NCBI RefSeq assembly: GCF_000335475.2
Contig: NZ_ANAH02000069.1
Location: forward strand, 62,001 to 126,000
Direction: 5' to 3'
Source of the DNA: Cystobacter fuscus DSM 2262
GTDB taxonomy: Bacteria; Myxococcota; Myxococcia; Myxococcales; Myxococcaceae
DNA: 64,000 nt
Of the stretch, positions 17,391-24,383 are shown piece by piece. The notes beneath the pieces were generated by a model, which was not told the DNA's origin, made no database searches, and saw only the letters and a program-made list of their open reading frames with translations. Within the stretch, counting starts at the first letter, position 1. Each line of letters opens with the position of its first letter. Made by a program: the position numbers and the translations under genes.

Positions 17391-19045
17391 GGCGTCTTCT
17401 CCTGCGCGTCGAGCACGCGCTTGACCTGTGTGTCCACGTCCTCCGAGGGCTCCAACTCGAGCCAGGGGACGCCGGCGCCACGAAGCTGTTCCCTCAAGCC
17501 CAGACGCGCCTGGGGAACCGGGGTGTAGAGGATGGCGAGCAGACCCGCCTCGGCCAGCGCGAGGGCGTTCTCCGCGTCGCCGCGCACGGTGGCGGTGTGC
17601 CGGCCCTGATCGAAGAGGGCCCGCTCCAGGCGGAGCGCGGCGTCACGCACCTCGGGGGTTCCCGTGAGCAGGAGGACCGCTCCGGACTGACCCAGGCGCT
17701 CGCGCCGCTCGCTGGCGGAGACGAGGGAGCGCGTCTCGTCGGCGCCCTGCCCGCCCGCGCCGCCGAGGATCATCCCCGCGGCGACGGTGTCGTTGGTGAG
17801 CGGATCCACGACGATGAAGGCCCCGGTGCGGCGGTTGTCCCGGTAGGGATCGCACACCACCGGCCGCTTGCAGACGAGCCGCACCTTGGCGATGTCATTG
17901 AGCCCGAGCGTGGGGGCGGGCTGCTCGGACAGGTCCTCCAGCTCCTTGCGCCAGAGCACCTGCTCGATGTGGGCGGGGACGTACTTGGAGGTGTGCTTCA
18001 CGAGGTAGCGGCGCGAGGTGTCCAGACGCTCCTCGCCGAACCAGACCAGCATGGCCTCCATGTCCTGGAGCACCCGCGGCGGCTGTTCGGCATGGGCGAT
18101 CTGGTCTCCCCGGCTGATGTCCACCTCGTCCGTCAGGCGCAGCGTCACCGAGGCGGGCGCGCTGGCCTCCTCCAGGCGGCCCTCGAAGGTGTCGATGGAC
18201 GCGATGTGCGTGCGCCTCCGGGAGGGATACACGACGACCTCGTCCCCCAGGCGCACCTTGCCGGAGACGATCTGCCCGGCGAAGCCGCGGTAGTCCAGGT
18301 CCGGCCGCAGCACGTACTGCACGGGGAAGCGGAAGGCCGCGTCCTCCTGCCGACGCTCGTGCGGCAGCGTCTCCAGCCACCCGAGCAGTGTCTCGCCGTC
18401 GTGCCAGGGGGTGCGGGCGCTCGGCTGGGTGATGTTGTCGCCCGTGCGCGCGCTGATGGGGAAGAAGCGCACCTGCTCGAAGCCGAGCGTGCGGGAGAAG
18501 GCCTCGAACTCCGTGGCCAGGCGCTGGAACACCGCCGGGTCGAAGTCCATCAGGTCCATCTTGTTGATGGCCACCGCCAGGTAGGGGATGCCCAGCAGCG
18601 AGGCGATGTACGCGTGCCGCCGCGTCTGCGGGAGGATGCCCAGGCGCGCGTCCACCAGGATGACGGCCGCGTCGGCCGTGGAGGCCCCGGTGGCCATGTT
18701 GCGCGTGTACTGGAGGTGTCCCGGCGTGTCCGCGACGATCACCTTGCGCCGCTTCGTGGAGAAGTAGCGGTAGGCCACGTCGATGGTGATGCCCTGCTCG
18801 CGCTCGGCGCGCAGCCCGTCGGTGAAGAGCGAGAAGTCGATCTCCCCGCCCGCGCTCGCGCGCTTCACCGCCGCCACCTGATCCTCGAAGAGCCCGTTGC
18901 ACTCGTAGAGCAGCCGGCCAATGAGCGTGGACTTGCCATCGTCCACCGAGCCCACCACCGCCAGGCGCAACAACTCCTTCTCGGCGTGCTCGGCGAGGAA
19001 GCCCTGGACGTCCGTCCTACCTTGAACCTGAGTCTCGGCGCTCAT
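17387..19045 (-). CDS. cysN: Sulfate adenylyltransferase subunit 1 with vestigial APS-kinase-like tail
   Basis: A 552-residue GTPase subunit of ATP sulfurylase that drives APS synthesis with CysD. The GTPase motifs GSVDDGKST (about 28), DTPGH (about 105) and NKMD (about 160) are intact, followed by two beta-barrels ending near 425. The extra 125 residues align in order with CysC: LLLTGTPEVRDAALRLERAL sits where CysNC fusions have a P-loop, then FDQGRHT, then ALAEAGLLAILYTPVPQAR. The GxxxxGK[ST] Walker A is gone, so kinase activity is very unlikely. Start ATG 19045; it follows cysD by one base. Confidence 0.92.
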   Translation of the reverse strand: MSAETQVQGRTDVQGFLAEHAEKELLRLAVVGSVDDGKSTLIGRLLYECNGLFEDQVAAVKRASAGGEIDFSLFTDGLRAEREQGITIDVAYRYFSTKRRKVIVADTPGHLQYTRNMATGASTADAAVILVDARLGILPQTRRHAYIASLLGIPYLAVAINKMDLMDFDPAVFQRLATEFEAFSRTLGFEQVRFFPISARTGDNITQPSARTPWHDGETLLGWLETLPHERRQEDAAFRFPVQYVLRPDLDYRGFAGQIVSGKVRLGDEVVVYPSRRRTHIASIDTFEGRLEEASAPASVTLRLTDEVDISRGDQIAHAEQPPRVLQDMEAMLVWFGEERLDTSRRYLVKHTSKYVPAHIEQVLWRKELEDLSEQPAPTLGLNDIAKVRLVCKRPVVCDPYRDNRRTGAFIVVDPLTNDTVAAGMILGGAGGQGADETRSLVSASERRERLGQSGAVLLLTGTPEVRDAALRLERALFDQGRHTATVRGDAENALALAEAGLLAILYTPVPQARLGLREQLRGAGVPWLELEPSEDVDTQVKRVLDAQEKTP

Positions 19046-19046
19046 C

Positions 19047-19964
19047 TTAGAAATACCCCTCGCGCTTCTTGAGCTCCATCGAGCCTTCCTCGTCGTGATC
19101 GATGAGCCGACCCTGCCGCTCGGACACGCGGGACTCCACCATCTCGGTGATGATCTCCTCGACGGACGCCGCCGAGGACTCCACGGCGCCGCTGAGCGGA
19201 TAGCAGCCCAGGGTGCGGAAGCGCACCCGCTTGAGCACGGGCTTCTCGCCCGGCCGCAGCCGCATGCGCTCGTCATCGACCATGATCCACTGGCCGTTGC
19301 GGCTCACCACCGGGCGCTCGGCGGCGAAGTACAGCGGGACCACGGGAATGCGCTCCTTGAGGATGTAGTGCCACACGTCCAGCTCGGTCCAGTTGGACAG
19401 CGGGAAGACGCGCATGCTCTCGCCCGCGTCGATGCGGCCGTTGTAGAGGTTCCACAGCTCGGGCCGCTGCTTGCGCGGCTCCCACTGCCCGTGCCGGTCG
19501 CGGAAGGAATACACGCGCTCCTTGGCCCGGGACTTCTCCTCGTCGCGGCGGGCGCCGCCGAAGGCCGCGTCGAAGCCGTGCAGCGCGAGCGCCTCGAGCA
19601 GCGACTGCGTCTTCATGGCGTGCGTGTACTTCTGGCTGCCATGGTCGAAGGGGTTGATGCCCTCGGCGAGCGCCTTCTTGTTCTGGTGCACCAGGAGGTT
19701 CAACCCGTGGCGCGACGTGAACTCGTCCCGGAACCTGTACATCTCCCGGAACTTCCACGTGGTGTCCACGTGGAGCAGGGGAAATGGCAGGGGCGCCGGA
19801 TGGAACGCCTTGCGCGCCAGGTGCAAGAGCACCTGCGAGTCCTTGCCAATGCTGTAGAGCATCACCGGGCGGGCGAACTCCGCCGCCGTCTCCCGGAGGA
19901 TGTGGATGCTCTCCGCCTCGAGCACCGCGAGGTGCGAGTGCCTCGCCGCCAACGTCTCACTCAT
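19047..19964 (-). CDS. cysD: Sulfate adenylyltransferase subunit 2
   Basis: A 305-residue catalytic subunit of ATP sulfurylase (ATP + sulfate to APS + PPi). It is a PP-loop (ATP pyrophosphatase) enzyme with [13 protein letters not shown] near residue 38, the family form of SGGKDS, and the CysD regions [12 protein letters not shown] (about 140) and [12 protein letters not shown] (about 190). The start overlaps the end of the methyltransferase gene by 8 bases. It pairs with CysN immediately downstream. Confidence 0.95.
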   Translation of the reverse strand: MSETLAARHSHLAVLEAESIHILRETAAEFARPVMLYSIGKDSQVLLHLARKAFHPAPLPFPLLHVDTTWKFREMYRFRDEFTSRHGLNLLVHQNKKALAEGINPFDHGSQKYTHAMKTQSLLEALALHGFDAAFGGARRDEEKSRAKERVYSFRDRHGQWEPRKQRPELWNLYNGRIDAGESMRVFPLSNWTELDVWHYILKERIPVVPLYFAAERPVVSRNGQWIMVDDERMRLRPGEKPVLKRVRFRTLGCYPLSGAVESSAASVEEIITEMVESRVSERQGRLIDHDEEGSMELKKREGYF

Positions 19965-20757
19965 GTCCCGCCTCGACCTTGAGAAATTGCTCCGGCCCGG
20001 CCACGCCCGGCCGCGTCCTGGCCAGCGTGGGCAGTTGGGCCCGGAGGGAAACGACCTCGCCCACCACCAGCAGGGCGGGAGAACCCACGGCCTCTTCCCG
20101 GGCCCGTGCGGCGATGGACGCCAGCGGCGCCTCGAGCACGCGCTGGTGCGCCCAGGTGCCCGCCTCCACGATCGCCGCCGGAGTGGACGGCGCGCGGCCC
20201 GCGGCGATGAGCGCGAGCGTCACCTCCTCCAGCCGGCGGCCCGCCATGAAGAGCACCAGCGTCTCCGCGCCCGCCAGGTGCGCCCAGTCGGGCGCCTGGC
20301 CCGTGCGGTGCGCGGTGGCGAACGTCACCGAGCCCGACACGCCCCGGTGGGTGACGGGAATGGCCGCCGCCGCCGGCGCCGCCAGGCCACTGGAGACACC
20401 CGGGACGACCTCGTAGGCGATGCCCGCCGCCTCCAGCGCGAGCGCCTCCTCCCCGCCCCGGCCGAACACGAAGGGGTCTCCCCCCTTGAGCCGCACCACC
20501 GAGCGGCCCAGCCGCGCCTGGGCGATGAGCAGCGCGTGGATCTCCTCCTGCGCCACCGACTCTCCCCCGCCCTCCTTGCCCACGAACACCAGCCGCGCGT
20601 GGGGCCGGGCATGCGTGAGGACTTCCGGGTGGATGAGGCGGTCGTACACCACCGTGTCCGCGCTCGCGAGCAGCCGGGCCGCGCGCAGCGTGAGCAGGCC
20701 GGGATCTCCCGGACCCGCGCCCACCAGGTACACGATGCCCTCGACGTGTTGACTCAT
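19957..20757 (-). CDS. cobA: Uroporphyrinogen-III C-methyltransferase (SUMT)
   Basis: A 266-residue SAM-dependent enzyme making precorrin-2 from uroporphyrinogen III, the branch point for siroheme and B12. Motifs: [18 protein letters not shown] (about 8-25), [17 protein letters not shown] (about 83-99) and the PGVSSG loop (about 117). Start ATG 20757. Placed between the precorrin-2 dehydrogenase and cysD, it serves siroheme for CysI. A second SUMT, fused to an NTPase, lies in the B12 operon at 43696-45024. Confidence 0.94.
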   Translation of the reverse strand: MSQHVEGIVYLVGAGPGDPGLLTLRAARLLASADTVVYDRLIHPEVLTHARPHARLVFVGKEGGGESVAQEEIHALLIAQARLGRSVVRLKGGDPFVFGRGGEEALALEAAGIAYEVVPGVSSGLAAPAAAAIPVTHRGVSGSVTFATAHRTGQAPDWAHLAGAETLVLFMAGRRLEEVTLALIAAGRAPSTPAAIVEAGTWAHQRVLEAPLASIAARAREEAVGSPALLVVGEVVSLRAQLPTLARTRPGVAGPEQFLKVEAGHE

Positions 20758-21395
20758 GTCGTCTCTCCAAAGGTCTCGAGCGCGGCGCGCACCCGGGCCC
20801 ACGCCTCCCGGCTCCGTCCGCGCATCAGCAACTCCCCCGCCTCGCCCTCCACCAGGTGCTTGAGCAGCCGCATCCGCGCGGGCCCCTGCGGCAGACGCCT
20901 GCGCAGCCACCCCGTCAGTCGCGCCAGCCGCACGTGCCCGGGCAGCACCTGATCCAGGAACCGCTTGCGCAGCAGCCGCGCCAACGCGGGCGACTGGCCC
21001 GAGGTGGACACCGCCACGACGATGGGCCCGCGCCGGCCCACCGACGGCAGCGTGAAGTCGCACAGCTCCGGCACGTCCGCCGTGTTGAGCCACACGCCGC
21101 TCGCGCGGGCCTCCGCCGCCACGGCCTCGCTCACCCGCGAGTCATCCGTGGCCACGAACACCAACTCCTGTCCCCGCGTGTCCCCGGGCCGCCAGGCGCG
21201 CTCGAGCAACTCCAGACGGCCCGCGTCCGCGAGCTGGCGGATGGAGGGGCCCACCACCGGCGCCACCACGCGCAGCCGGGCTCCCGCCTCCACGAGCTGC
21301 CGGCCGCGCTCCTCGGCGATGGTGCCGGCGCCGACCAGAAGCACCCGCCGGCCCTCCAGACGAAGGCAGACGGGAAAATCCACGGGCGTGCTCAT
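20754..21395 (-). CDS. Precorrin-2 dehydrogenase / sirohydrochlorin ferrochelatase (CysG N-terminal type)
   Basis: A 213-residue protein corresponding to the N-terminal half of CysG (Met8p/SirC type). It oxidises precorrin-2 with NAD+ and may insert Fe2+ to give siroheme. A Rossmann motif VLLVGAGTIAEERGRQL (about 18-34) is followed by VFVATDDSRVSEAV and LPSVGRRGPIVVAVSTSGQSP (about 122). The enzyme is encoded separately from its methyltransferase partner; the two genes overlap by 4 bases. Whether it chelates iron as well as oxidising cannot be told from sequence. Confidence 0.9.
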   Translation of the reverse strand: MSTPVDFPVCLRLEGRRVLLVGAGTIAEERGRQLVEAGARLRVVAPVVGPSIRQLADAGRLELLERAWRPGDTRGQELVFVATDDSRVSEAVAAEARASGVWLNTADVPELCDFTLPSVGRRGPIVVAVSTSGQSPALARLLRKRFLDQVLPGHVRLARLTGWLRRRLPQGPARMRLLKHLVEGEAGELLMRGRSREAWARVRAALETFGETT

Positions 21396-21430
21396 GAGAC
21401 TGACACTCGGAACTGGATCCTGGAATTCAT

Positions 21431-22168
21431 TCAGCGCTTCACGTGCAGACCGCACTCGCGGTTGTCGGGTGACTCCCACCACCAGCGGCCCGCACGCTCG
21501 TCCTCATACGGCTTCACCGCGCGCGTGCAGGGCGCGCAGCCGATGGAAGGGTAGCCGCGATCATGCAGCGCGTTGTAGGGGACTCCGTGGGCCTTGATGT
21601 ATGCCCACACTTCCCGGGACGTCCACCGAGCGAGCGGGTTCACCTTGAGCAGGCCATGCGTCCCGTCCGCCTCGAGCGCCTGCACCTCCGTGCGCGTGAC
21701 GGACTGCTCGCGCCGCAACCCCGTCACCCACGCCTCCCGCCCCGCCAGCGCGCGCCTGAGCGGCTCCACCTTGCGCACGCCACAGCACTCCTTGCGCTCC
21801 TCGATGCTCTGCTTGAACGAGAAGTACCCCTTGGTGGACTCCAGCGCCTCCACCCGCGCGCGCTCGGGGAAGAACGTCTCGATCTCCACCCCATAGCGGC
21901 GGCGCACCACGTCCATCACCTCGTAGGTCTCCGGCGGCAGCCGTCCCGTATCCAGCGTGAACAGGCGCAGGCTCGGCGCGTGGGCGCGTGCCAGATCGAT
22001 GAGGACCATGTCCTCCGCGCCAAAGCTCGAGGCGATGACCGCGCGGGCTCCGAAGCGCCGCTCCACCCACGCGAGCACCCGCTCGGCGGGAGCGTCGAGC
22101 AGTTCCTCGGAGGTGGCGCGCAGTTCCTCGGGCGAGAACGCGGGAGATGACAAGGAAGACGCGGACAT
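21431..22168 (-). CDS. cysH: APS-type adenylylsulfate reductase
   Basis: A 245-residue thioredoxin-dependent reductase yielding sulfite and AMP from APS. The PP-loop-like N-terminal fold (SSFGAEDMVLIDL, about 50) is followed by ECCGVRK (about 127) and IGCAPCTRA (about 206). The CC and CxxC pairs ligate a [4Fe-4S] cluster, which marks APS rather than PAPS specificity. The catalytic Cys is in ECGLH near the C-terminus. First gene of the cys operon. The APS type fits the absence of an APS kinase and the decayed CysC tail of CysN. Start ATG 22168; no strong ribosome binding site is visible, and a terminator-like hairpin ends about 12 bases upstream. Confidence 0.93.
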   Translation of the reverse strand: MSASSLSSPAFSPEELRATSEELLDAPAERVLAWVERRFGARAVIASSFGAEDMVLIDLARAHAPSLRLFTLDTGRLPPETYEVMDVVRRRYGVEIETFFPERARVEALESTKGYFSFKQSIEERKECCGVRKVEPLRRALAGREAWVTGLRREQSVTRTEVQALEADGTHGLLKVNPLARWTSREVWAYIKAHGVPYNALHDRGYPSIGCAPCTRAVKPYEDERAGRWWWESPDNRECGLHVKR

Positions 22169-22180
22169 GGCGGACCCCGA

Positions 22181-22222
22181 CGAAAAAAAGAACGGCCCGC
22201 CCCTCGTGCGAGGCCGGGCCGT
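22181..22222 (-). terminator. Intrinsic terminator-like hairpin in the cysH leader
   Basis: In the minus direction ACGGCCCG (22222-22215) pairs with CGGGCCGT (22199-22192) and a run of seven T follows (22188-22182). It lies inside the 5' leader, just ahead of cysH, so it can act only as an attenuator. The segment 22245-22238 can instead pair with its first arm. Confidence 0.65.
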
Positions 22223-22325
22223 ACGTGTCGCCGGACAACGGCCCCGTGGACCGATGCCCTCGGCGAGATTCCTCACCCGCGCCCCCGATCCTCGGCGGCC
22301 AGAGAAGCGCGACACAGCATGAGTA
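22192..22325 (-). promoter_or_regulatory. Structured cys-operon leader, candidate riboswitch/attenuator
   Basis: The leader begins near 22325. GTGTCGC (22315-22309) can pair with GCGACAC (22231-22225), closing a 77-base domain that contains two small hairpins with CCGA/UCGG stems. Between this and the terminator, GGGCCGT (22244-22238) can pair with ACGGCCC (22222-22216), disrupting the terminator. This is the layout of an on/off transcription attenuator. No SAM-I, SAM-II, cobalamin or T-box consensus was recognised. Confidence 0.5.
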
Positions 22326-22327
22326 GA

Positions 22328-22341
22328 GCGGTAATTACCGC
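22328..22341. promoter_or_regulatory. 14-base palindromic operator candidate
   Basis: GCGGTAATTACCGC is a perfect palindrome overlapping the -10 box of the cys promoter. Such a position fits a dimeric repressor sensing sulfur or cysteine status. The regulator is not identifiable in this window. Confidence 0.5.
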
Positions 22342-22360
22342 CCGGGCCTTTCTCCGTCAA
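22332..22360 (-). promoter_or_regulatory. Promoter of the cys operon
   Basis: Minus strand: TTGACG (-35, 22360-22355), a 17-base spacer, TAATTA (-10, 22337-22332). Near-consensus sigma-70-type promoter, with transcription starting about 22325. The -10 box lies inside a palindrome, which would place it under repressor control. Confidence 0.65.
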
Positions 22361-22458
22361 GGTGGACAGAACGCCAATATGGCGGACGGACTCCTCCTGC
22401 CTTCCTGGAGGGCGGGCACCCAGGTGCGCCTGGGCGTGAAATCAGGCACAAAGGACAG

Positions 22459-23265
22459 GTGCCCACGCTTTCCTCCCTCTCCATCTACCCGCTCAAGTCC
22501 TGCGCGGAGCTGCCGCTGACCCACGCCACGGTGGAGCCCCTCGGGCTGCAACATGATCGCCGCTGGATGGCGGTGCGGCCGGACGGCTCCTGCATGACGG
22601 GGCGCGAGCTGCCCGGCTTCGTGCACCTGCGGGCCGTGCCGGTGCCCGAGGGCCTCCACCTGTCGGCGCCCGGCATGTCCGAGCTCGTGGTGGCCGTGCC
22701 TCCGGCCGACGCGCCCCGCCTCGAGGTCATCGTCTGGAGTGACACCTGCTCGGCCGCCTGGGCCGGGGAGGAGGCGGACCGGTGGCTCTCCGCGTACCTG
22801 CGCGAGCCCGCGCGGCTCGTGTACGTGGACGCGCGCATGCTGCGCCCCGTGGATCCCAAGTACGCCGCGCCCGACGACCGGGTCGGCTTCGCCGACGGCT
22901 ATCCGCTCCTGCTCATCTCCGAGGCCTCGCTCACCGACCTCAACACGCGTCTGCCCCAGCCGGTGCGGATGAACCGCTTCCGCCCCAACCTCGTGGTGAG
23001 CGGCTGCGAGCCCTTCGCCGAGGATCGCTGGAAGCGGCTGCGCATCGGCGAGGTGGAGCTGATGCTCGTCAAGCCGTGCGCCCGCTGTGTCTTCATCAAC
23101 GTGGATGCGAGCACGGCCCGGCCCGACCCCGCCCAGCAGCCCCTGCGCACCCTCGCCACGTACCGCAACCACGGCAACAAGGTGCTGTTCGGCCAGAACG
23201 TCATCGCGCGCCACGGAGGGGTGTTGCGCGTGGGCGATCCGGTCGAAGTGTTGGAAGAGGCCTGA
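22459..23265 (+). CDS. MOSC-domain protein (YcbX-like)
   Basis: A 268-residue cytosolic protein with an N-terminal MOSC_N beta-barrel (LSIYPLKSCAELPL, LGLQHDRRWM, about 5-40) and a C-terminal MOSC domain with the conserved Cys in KPCARCVFINVD (about 207). The family binds molybdenum cofactor in sulfurated form and reduces N-hydroxylated compounds. A C-terminal 2Fe-2S domain, as in E. coli YcbX, is absent. The GTG at 22459 follows AAGGA closely. It is divergent from the cys operon and shares the intergenic region with it. Confidence 0.85.
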   Translation: MPTLSSLSIYPLKSCAELPLTHATVEPLGLQHDRRWMAVRPDGSCMTGRELPGFVHLRAVPVPEGLHLSAPGMSELVVAVPPADAPRLEVIVWSDTCSAAWAGEEADRWLSAYLREPARLVYVDARMLRPVDPKYAAPDDRVGFADGYPLLLISEASLTDLNTRLPQPVRMNRFRPNLVVSGCEPFAEDRWKRLRIGEVELMLVKPCARCVFINVDASTARPDPAQQPLRTLATYRNHGNKVLFGQNVIARHGGVLRVGDPVEVLEEA

Positions 23266-23379
23266 AAGAATTACGGCTTCGCGCGGGAGTCCTCGTCCCC
23301 GGGGGCAGGGCTTCCCTCGGACGCGAGGGCCGGGCGGGCCCACCGGGCCGCTGGCACACGATGTGCTGGACGCACGGGC

Positions 23380-24309
23380 ATGACGATCGCGCGTCGTGCC
23401 CGGAACATCTTCAAGCTCGGCAAGCAGGCGGTCTCGGAGTGGAGTGACGACAACGCTCCGATGTTCGCCGCCTCGCTCTCCTACTACACCCTCTTCTCCA
23501 TCGCCCCGGTGCTGGTCATCGCCGTGAGCGTGGCGGGCATGGTGTTCGGCGAGGAAGCGGCGCGGGGGCAGATCCAGGCGCAGTTGGAGGACCTGGTGGG
23601 CCGCAGCAGCGCCGAGGTCATCGGGCAGATGATGATCAGCGCGCGCAAGCCGGGCGCGGGCATCCTCGCCACCGCCATTGGCCTCGTCGCCCTCATCTTC
23701 GGCGCCACGGGCGTGTTCGTGCAGTTGCAGGACTCGCTCAACCACATCTGGAACGTGAAGCCCAAGCCGCGCAACGGGGTCATCGCCTTCCTGCGCAGCC
23801 GCTTCCTGTCCTTCGCCATGGTGCTGGTGATTGGCTTCCTGCTGCTGGTGTCGCTGGTGGTGAGCGCCGTGCTGGCGGCGCTGGGCGCCTGGTTCTCCAA
23901 CCTGCTGCCCGGCTGGACGATGATGTGGCAGGGCCTCAACCTGCTCATCTCCTTCGGCGTCATCACCGTGCTCTTCGCGATGATGTACAAGCTGCTGCCC
24001 GACACCCACGTGTCCTGGCGGGACGTGTGGCTGGGGGCCGCCGTGACGTCGCTGCTCTTCAGCCTGGGCAAGTTCCTCATCGGGCTGTACCTGGGCCGCA
24101 GCGCCGTGGCGTCGAGCTACGGCGCGGCGGGCTCGCTGGCGGTGGTGCTGCTCTGGGTCTACTACTCCGCGCAGATCCTCTTCCTCGGGGCCGAGTTCAC
24201 CCAGGTGTACGCCCGCAGCCATGGCAGCCACAGCCACCCCCCGGCGCGGGACAGGGCCCCGCGAGCCGAGGGCCAGGCACCGGATGGGGCGGAGGCCCAC
24301 TCCGCCTGA
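23380..24309 (+). CDS. YihY/BrkB-family inner-membrane protein
   Basis: A 309-residue membrane protein of the YihY/UPF0761 (BrkB) family, once misnamed ribonuclease BN. It shows the family start (FAASLSYYTLFSIAPVLVIAVS, about 28-50) and six transmembrane helices, with FGATGVFVQLQDSLNHIW (about 107) and SSYGAAGSLAVVLLWVYYSAQILFLGAEFTQVY (about 245-278). The C-terminal tail is hydrophilic and charged. The molecular role of the family is poorly defined. ATG 23380; the start lies 114 bases after the MOSC gene. Confidence 0.88.
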   Translation: MTIARRARNIFKLGKQAVSEWSDDNAPMFAASLSYYTLFSIAPVLVIAVSVAGMVFGEEAARGQIQAQLEDLVGRSSAEVIGQMMISARKPGAGILATAIGLVALIFGATGVFVQLQDSLNHIWNVKPKPRNGVIAFLRSRFLSFAMVLVIGFLLLVSLVVSAVLAALGAWFSNLLPGWTMMWQGLNLLISFGVITVLFAMMYKLLPDTHVSWRDVWLGAAVTSLLFSLGKFLIGLYLGRSAVASSYGAAGSLAVVLLWVYYSAQILFLGAEFTQVYARSHGSHSHPPARDRAPRAEGQAPDGAEAHSA

Positions 24310-24383
24310 AGCAGCGTCTTCCTTCTGGCAATCCGCCGAACCGTCCCACTCGGGGATGACGGGTTTTGGTAGGGAGCGGCTCC

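Noticed and set aside
15615-17528. 637-codon plus-strand frame opposite cysJ
   Set aside because: Antisense of cysJ/cysN; no recognisable motifs, and the minus strand has intact flavoprotein signatures.
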